64,000 nucleotides of DNA. Origin: Curtobacterium sp. VKM Ac-1395. Its GTDB lineage: Bacteria; Actinomycetota; Actinomycetes; Actinomycetales; Microbacteriaceae. The notes under the pieces were generated by a model that searched no databases, was not told where the DNA came from, and was given only the letters and a program-made list of their open reading frames with translations. The stretch covers positions 62,001-126,000 of the forward strand of contig NZ_JADKRX010000002.1 in the NCBI RefSeq assembly GCF_015350975.1, written 5' to 3'. This document shows, one piece after another, positions 59,746 through 64,000 of this stretch. Position 1 is the stretch's first letter. Every line of letters begins with the position of its first letter. The translations under genes and the position numbers were made by a program.

Positions 59746-60348
59746 ATGGGCCACCTCCTCGGGTACGCGCGCGTGTCCACCACCGACCAGGACGCGTCAT
59801 TGCAGATCGACGCACTCAACGCCGCGGGCTGCTACCGAGTGTTCGTCGACACCATGTCCGGCTCGCTCCAACACCGACCCGAGCTCGACAAGCTCCTCGA
59901 CCAGCTCCGCCCCGGCGACACTCTCGTCGTCTGGCGACTCGACCGGCTCGGCCGGTCGATCCGGCACCTCATCGATCAGCTGCACGCCCTCGCTGAACGC
60001 GGCATCGGATTCCGGTCCTTGCAGGAGACCATCGACACCACCTCACCCGGTGGTCGCCTCGTATTCCACGTCTTCGCCGCACTGGCGGAGTTTGAACGGG
60101 ACCTCATCAAGGAACGCACCAACGCCGGCCTCGCCGCCGCCCGAGCCCGCGGCCGAACCGGTGGCCGGCCCTCCCGGCTCTCCGCGGACCAGGTGCGCAC
60201 CGCACGCCGGCTCTACGAACAGCAAGACATGACCGTCGCCCAGATCGGCAGCGTGCTCGGCGTGAGCCGCACCACCATCTACCGGGCCATCGCCCGCCAA
60301 GCTGAACCGGTCGCTGCCAGGCGGCCGAAGCCCTCACCGACGATGTAG
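59746..60348 (+). CDS. Serine resolvase/invertase (Tn3/TniR type)
   Basis: 200 residues. 'LLGYARVSTTDQDASLQIDAL' has the nucleophile Ser, 'VVWRLDRLGRSIRHLIDQLHA' the catalytic Arg/Asp set, and 'FHVFAALAEFERDLIKERTNAG' the long E helix. A C-terminal helix-turn-helix ('MTVAQIGSVLGVSRTTIYRAI') binds DNA. 59598-59745 holds two similar segments, TTCCGCTACA and TTTCGCTACA, which could be part of a res site. It lies beside tniA/tniB-type remnants, as tniR does in Tn5053/Tn402-like elements. Confidence 0.93.
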   Translation: MGHLLGYARVSTTDQDASLQIDALNAAGCYRVFVDTMSGSLQHRPELDKLLDQLRPGDTLVVWRLDRLGRSIRHLIDQLHALAERGIGFRSLQETIDTTSPGGRLVFHVFAALAEFERDLIKERTNAGLAAARARGRTGGRPSRLSADQVRTARRLYEQQDMTVAQIGSVLGVSRTTIYRAIARQAEPVAARRPKPSPTM

Positions 60349-60384
60349 CCAGTCATGGACGCGAGCGAGGGGTGAGGCATCCTT

Positions 60385-60525
60385 CGACTGCACGTCGAGG
60401 ACGCCATCCCGCTCGCCACCCTGGCCCGCACCACGGGCGTCGCCGAGCGCACCCTGCAACGCTGGCTCACCCGCTACCGAACCGGCGGATACCCGGCTCT
60501 CGCCGACGGCACCCGGACTCGGATT
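60385..60525 (+). pseudogene. TniA/Mu-type transposase fragment (N-terminal)
   Basis: The frame reads RLHVEDAIPLATLARTTGVA then ERTLQRWLTRYRTGGYPALADGT, the N-terminal HTH of TniA/Mu-type transposases. It ends abruptly where a different frame takes over, so most of the gene is deleted. Confidence 0.75.
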
Positions 60526-60793
60526 CGCCCACCAGTACCGTCCCCTCGGCCACGACGAGCTGCTGTTCATCCTCGAACGCCAATGGCGCAAGCTCGGCAA
60601 GACATCCGACCCCGACGACTTCACAGACGCACAAGCCATCGCCGCCGTCGAACGAATTACCCGCGGTAACTTGCGCCTCCTCGAACGCCTGCTCCCTCAA
60701 ATCCAACGCGTCCTGAAGATCAACAAGCTCGACGTCACCACCAACGACGTCGTCGAAGCCGCCCGCAGCGCCCTCGTCATCGGCACCATCTGA
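60521..60793 (+). pseudogene. TniB-like AAA ATPase fragment (C-terminal)
   Basis: The frame starts FAHQYRPLGHDELLFILERQ and continues RWRKLGKT...DDFTDAQAIAAVERITRGN and LRLLERLLPQIQRVLKINKL before a TGA (60791-60793). This is the C-terminal third of TniB/IstB-class transposition ATPases. It is joined directly to the TniA fragment, so a deletion of the region between has occurred. Confidence 0.78.
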
Positions 60794-60809
60794 CCCGACA
60801 CCGATCACA

Positions 60810-60830
60810 GCGAAAACGACGACACAGAGC
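60810..60830 (+). repeat. 21-bp repeat, copy 2
   Basis: Same sequence and orientation as 43354-43374, with one mismatch. It lies 17 bp after the TniB-like stop, where the end of a tni-type transposon would be expected. Confidence 0.5.
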
Positions 60831-60876
60831 GAGGCTGCTCACAGCCGAGGGTCGCGACGGACCTGACCAGCAGCAG

Positions 60877-62208
60877 TTATCGGTCCCAATTGACGGAGTC
60901 ATCGAACGCGCGGCTCGCTGCGTCTGTGAAGGCTGAAGCGCTGCCGCTGAGCCGCTCCTGAAGTGCTCGTTCCACGAATTCGCGGCGGAAATCCGCATGC
61001 AGGCCTTCGGACGCCCAGCCGAAGAACGGGTGCTGCTCAAACCCCGCATCGATACTGTCGACGCGCCTAAGCAGATTGGCGATTTGCTCCTCCGTCAACG
61101 AGGGGCGCAGGAGCATGTACTGATCCGTGAGCGCGTCCGTATCGATCGCAATCGACTCGTGGCCGGGCGCCCATTCCACCACCACGCCATCCTCGAAGCG
61201 GCCACCGCCGCCGTGGAGTAGCGGATTGCGGAACTCGCGCGCGAGGTCGCCCAGTTCCATCTTCAGCCGAGCAGTCCCCACGTCGTGAGGTTTCGGAAAA
61301 GCTATGTCGAACTGCTGAGCCCACTGCCCAGTCAGTAGATCTTCGAGGGAGAAACCCTCCTTCAGGACCGCAGGCGAGAACGACGAGAGAATTACGAGCA
61401 GGTGTTGTACCCAAGCGAAGTATCCCGCAATGAGCGCTGTTGCCCGATATGACTGATCCCGCTCCCGAAAGCTCGCGCCGAGCAGGCTCCCGAACAGCTG
61501 GGGGATGGCTTCCGAGATTTCAAGTTTTCCTGTAGCGAGACCTGACACGTGCAGCGGATTTGCGACTTTCGCGCGCTCGATCGTCTGGCGGTGAAAGTCG
61601 ACCATCCCGCGGTAACGCGGTAACTGATTTAGGACGACGGCTCGACCGGCTCGGATGCTGGGGCTGAGTTGGGGCGTCACGATACGGCTGTAAAGCGATC
61701 TGGCGGCTTTCAACAGCCGCGTCGCGATGGCTGCGGCGTCCGCTGGCTCATCATGATCGTCTGATTGTGGACCAAACAAGTCGAGCCGTATGCCGGACTT
61801 CGTCCAGCGGAGTCGACAGCTTCTGCCGTTGAGACTGAACGAGTACAACCAACGGGTCTTGTCGAATGCTGGCTCCGAAAATGCACCCAGGCTCCGGAAC
61901 AGCAAGTCGAACATCCCCTCATAGGCGACCGCTGCAATCGGTAGACGGTGGGTGTAGAAGGGGCCCGATTCATCGGGGGCGGCATCCGCCGGTTCGAACC
62001 CCCTTAGCTCCCGCTGTACGATGCCCACGACAGCGTCGGCGATATTCTGCGCAGTCTGATCTTCCACTCTATGAAGGTACCGCTCTTCGACAGCGCGTCC
62101 GCGGGGGTTCTGCTGCGTGACGACCGCCCTTTCGGCCGGATATTCGGGACCGTCGAGTCGCGCCACGCCGGATCTTGCGGGTGGGCTAGACCGTCCGGTG
62201 GATGGCAA
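60877..62208 (-). CDS. Hypothetical protein with HEPN-like RN-x3-H motif
   Basis: Up to 443 residues, mostly helical. 'LAREFRNPLLHGGGGRF' contains R327-x4-H332, the active-site form of HEPN ribonucleases, at the end of a helix as expected. No other family is recognised. The start is unclear: TTG 62208 gives the closest coupling to the upstream gene (5 nt), while GTG 62067 is an alternative. It lies downstream of a DUF6602-like gene and near a CD-NTase-like gene, which makes a defence role plausible. Confidence 0.6.
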   Translation of the reverse strand: MPSTGRSSPPARSGVARLDGPEYPAERAVVTQQNPRGRAVEERYLHRVEDQTAQNIADAVVGIVQRELRGFEPADAAPDESGPFYTHRLPIAAVAYEGMFDLLFRSLGAFSEPAFDKTRWLYSFSLNGRSCRLRWTKSGIRLDLFGPQSDDHDEPADAAAIATRLLKAARSLYSRIVTPQLSPSIRAGRAVVLNQLPRYRGMVDFHRQTIERAKVANPLHVSGLATGKLEISEAIPQLFGSLLGASFRERDQSYRATALIAGYFAWVQHLLVILSSFSPAVLKEGFSLEDLLTGQWAQQFDIAFPKPHDVGTARLKMELGDLAREFRNPLLHGGGGRFEDGVVVEWAPGHESIAIDTDALTDQYMLLRPSLTEEQIANLLRRVDSIDAGFEQHPFFGWASEGLHADFRREFVERALQERLSGSASAFTDAASRAFDDSVNWDR

Positions 62209-62213
62209 GCGGA

Positions 62214-63014
62214 CTAGTCTCCGCCGCTGTCCGGGAACTCGGCCGGATCGATGCCCTCGAGCAGGGCATCGTATGCACGCAGGTCAACCGCCATCGCAGT
62301 GCCAACAGACTGAAGCCTGCGGAACAGACGCAACGCGAAGAAGATCAGTTGAGTACCTGGTGAAGACACTTCTAGACCCGGCCGGAGGAGTTCCAAGTTC
62401 GCGCTGTCAAGAACGTGATCGAAAGCGTTGTGCTCTAGGGCGAGCCCCAGATCGAGATGAGCGTCGCCGTCGTGGCTGGCCAGTTGCGCTTTCGCCGCGG
62501 GCGAGTCAAACCCGTTCGTCCATCCGCTTCGGAGCCCGACGATGCCGCCAAGAATGGGTCGAGATTCAGGCGGAGGCCCATCATGCGTACCCGAGATGTC
62601 CACGATCGGTCCGGACCGGCGGACGAGGCGACGGACGCTCGCGACCTTCTCGGCCGCGTACCCTAGGGTCCCTGCCGCGACCTCGGGCTTCACCTCGAGG
62701 ACCGCGTACACGCTCTCGACGGGCACGATGCGGCTGGATCCGGCCTCGAACCATAGTGGCGAGTACTGGCGGTCGTAGATTGCAAGATCGATCTGCTCGC
62801 TCTGATCGCCGTTCGAGTCCATGGCGAAGATAGGGCCGATCTCGTACCGCCCCGGAAGGAACGAGCGGAGCATTCGGCCCCAGTTCGCCTCCGACGCATC
62901 TCCAAGGGTGGTGGGGTGCTTGGTGAAGTCCAGCGGCAACTCGAGCTGAGCAGCCAAGAGGCGCTGTCGCTTGACGAACGCCTCTCTGATATCGACGCGA
63001 TGTTGCTTGGCCAT
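62214..63014 (-). CDS. DUF6602-like putative nuclease
   Basis: 266 residues. The centre shows Asp76 ('EQIDLAIYD') and 'YAVLEVKPEV' (Glu107-x-Lys109), the D-(E/Q)-x-K layout of restriction-endonuclease folds. 'GDASEANWGRMLRSFLPGRY' and 'SGTHDGPPPESRPI' are further conserved-looking blocks. The family is poorly known and often sits in islands and near defence genes. It starts at ATG 63014, divergent from the nucleotidyltransferase with about 97 bp between, and leads the 60877-62208 gene. Confidence 0.65.
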   Translation of the reverse strand: MAKQHRVDIREAFVKRQRLLAAQLELPLDFTKHPTTLGDASEANWGRMLRSFLPGRYEIGPIFAMDSNGDQSEQIDLAIYDRQYSPLWFEAGSSRIVPVESVYAVLEVKPEVAAGTLGYAAEKVASVRRLVRRSGPIVDISGTHDGPPPESRPILGGIVGLRSGWTNGFDSPAAKAQLASHDGDAHLDLGLALEHNAFDHVLDSANLELLRPGLEVSSPGTQLIFFALRLFRRLQSVGTAMAVDLRAYDALLEGIDPAEFPDSGGD

Positions 63015-63111
63015 GCACCCCTCGTTTCGGTCCCGTGCTCACCCTATGCGCGGATGTCGGTGGTCGACGCTAGCGTGAGGATCACCCAAAACTTGGAATC
63101 TGTGGAGTGCC

Positions 63112-64000
63112 ATGACCATCTTCGATTCGTTCGCGACCTTCCAGTCCGTCGTGAACGCGGACCCCGATCAGGTGGCCGAGGCCCGTCGCCGGAGGCGCTT
63201 GTTCGAGCGTGCGTTCAAGTCCGAACCCGACGTCGTCGAGGTCGTACCCTCCGGCTCATTGGCTCGAGGAACTCACAAAGATCCAATCCACGATGTCGAC
63301 CTCATTGTTGTTTACGACGCCGATCAGCACGAGGCGTGGGGTGCGTCCGGTGCATCCGCCCACGAAGCCCTTGATCATGCGCGCGCCGCCGTCAACCGCC
63401 TTCTCGGGGTCGGGGCAGGCACGGTCGACCAGCTGGTTCGCCTCGCTCGACCTCGAAACCACGCGGTCAAGTGCTTCTTGGACGATCCCGAAGACGTGGA
63501 TGCGTTCACCGTCGATGTCATGCCAGCGCTCAGGACCGATAGGGGCTTCCTGATCCCCGAAGCGCGTAGCGAACGATGGGTGGACGCGGATCCTGAGTAC
63601 CTCATCGCGGAGGCTGCCCGAAAGCACTCAGAGTGGTCGCAGTACGCAGGCGCCGTCCGAATGCTGAAGTTCTGGGGCGCGGAGCAAGCTCCGCTCAAGG
63701 TCAAGTCGCTTGTGATGGAAGTGCTCGCACTCGAACACCTGTCCACTGACCTCAATCGACCTGCCGCGATTCGAAACTTCTTCACTGCGGCCGCGTTCCG
63801 GATCGACTCCGGGCTCGTCGTCGAAGACCCGGCAAACCTTTGTGGCCCAATCCAGAGCGATCTCGACATGGACGAGCTCGGCTCTCGACTCCGGACCGCG
63901 TCGAACATCGCCATCGACGCCGGCGCAGCGCAAGTCGCGCAAGATGACGCGCGTGCGAGCCGGCTGTGGCGAGAGATCTTCGGCGAACAGTTTCCGGAGA
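63112..64000 (+). CDS. CD-NTase/OAS-like nucleotidyltransferase (3' end beyond window)
   Basis: 296 residues are visible and the frame stays open at base 64000. 'VVPSGSLARGTHKDPIHDVD' contains the GS-x(n)-D-x-D nucleotidyltransferase signature (Gly48-Ser49, Asp61, Asp63), and Asp135 in 'FTVDVMPALR' is the third metal ligand. 'HSEWSQYAGAVRMLKFWG' and 'LKVKSLVMEVLALEHL' resemble the helical OAS/cGAS-type C-domain. GGAG lies 5 nt before ATG 63112. CD-NTases make cyclic oligonucleotide signals in CBASS phage defence; an effector gene would be expected just beyond the window. Other Pol-beta-type transferases are possible. Confidence 0.75.
   Translation, partial: MTIFDSFATFQSVVNADPDQVAEARRRRRLFERAFKSEPDVVEVVPSGSLARGTHKDPIHDVDLIVVYDADQHEAWGASGASAHEALDHARAAVNRLLGVGAGTVDQLVRLARPRNHAVKCFLDDPEDVDAFTVDVMPALRTDRGFLIPEARSERWVDADPEYLIAEAARKHSEWSQYAGAVRMLKFWGAEQAPLKVKSLVMEVLALEHLSTDLNRPAAIRNFFTAAAFRIDSGLVVEDPANLCGPIQSDLDMDELGSRLRTASNIAIDAGAAQVAQDDARASRLWREIFGEQFPE

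Larger units (their letters stand above)
22514..64000. mobile_element. Integrated genomic island in comM (left end; right end beyond window)
   Basis: The island starts where comM homology breaks (about 22513) and opens with a tyrosine-recombinase trio plus a small accessory gene. It carries arsenic, cadmium/lead, copper, MerR-controlled and possible defence modules, a resolvase and degraded transposition genes. The GGGAGGC terminators of the core are not seen here. comM is a recurrent island target elsewhere, e.g. AbaR islands of Acinetobacter. The visible part is at least 41.5 kb. Parts may have entered separately. The exact left end is an estimate to within a few bases. Confidence 0.8.

Overview
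The window is very GC-rich actinobacterial chromosome. The order smc-ftsY-ffh, rpsP-khpA-rimM-trmD and map/rplS-lepB-rnhB-DUF2469-lsr2 fits Microbacteriaceae. A gene cluster that looks able to make cyclohexanecarboxyl-CoA from shikimate suggests Curtobacterium, because omega-cyclohexyl fatty acids are known from Curtobacterium pusillum. The genus is an inference.

Core, 1-22513. The 3' end of smc is followed by a TerC-family protein behind a yybP-ykoY (manganese) riboswitch, ftsY, a small membrane protein, a padR/membrane-protein pair, ffh and a YbdK-type ligase. A four-gene cluster follows (7492-14916): an EPSP-synthase-like/acyl-CoA-ligase fusion, an acyl-CoA dehydrogenase, an enoyl-reductase-type SDR and a 2,4-dienoyl-CoA-reductase-like flavoprotein. 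It matches the ansJKLM/plmJK-L-M/chcA gene set of Streptomyces. The ribosomal protein, tRNA/rRNA-processing and secretion genes follow, then yraN and comM. Large GGGAGGC-type palindromic hairpins end several core genes.

Island, about 22514 to beyond 64000. comM is cut in mid-gene and the sequence continues directly into three overlapping tyrosine-recombinase genes and a small coiled-coil gene, a Tn554/recombinase-trio-like module. The rest of comM is not in the window, so the right end lies outside. The island carries: (a) small regulator and antitoxin-like genes and a phosphoesterase (28.4-32.7 kb); (b) an arsenic operon with an MFS exporter, two arsenate reductases, a cysteine-tailed flavoprotein, ArsB, an FAD disulfide-reductase-like protein and divergent ArsR (33.1-39.9 kb); (c) a CmtR-controlled Cd/Pb section with a CDF-like exporter, CadD, LspA and CcdA (40.2-43.3 kb); (d) a copper section with an M23 peptidase, DUF305 and DUF6153 proteins, CsoR, CopZ and CopA (43.5-49.4 kb); (e) directly downstream, behind its own CsoR-type box, an eight-gene operon for a complex-I-like membrane arm (NuoA, H, J, K, L, M, N-like) plus a NuoB/NuoD-derived fusion that has lost its Fe-S cysteines and gained a His/Met-rich segment (49.4-57.4 kb); (f) a MerR-controlled pair, thioredoxin-like and MerA-like reductase (57.5-59.6 kb); (g) a serine resolvase and deleted TniA/TniB-type remnants; (h) a possible phage-defence group at the right edge (HEPN-like protein, DUF6602-like nuclease, CD-NTase-like nucleotidyltransferase, cut by the window end).

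The most interesting item is (e): no NADH-module or Fe-S subunit is present, yet the operon appears to be under copper control. I read it as a copper-linked membrane complex derived from complex I; its function is unknown. Other notable points are the fused cyclohexanecarboxyl-CoA cluster, twin CmtR operators with a leaderless peptide coupled to cadD, and many apparently leaderless promoters.
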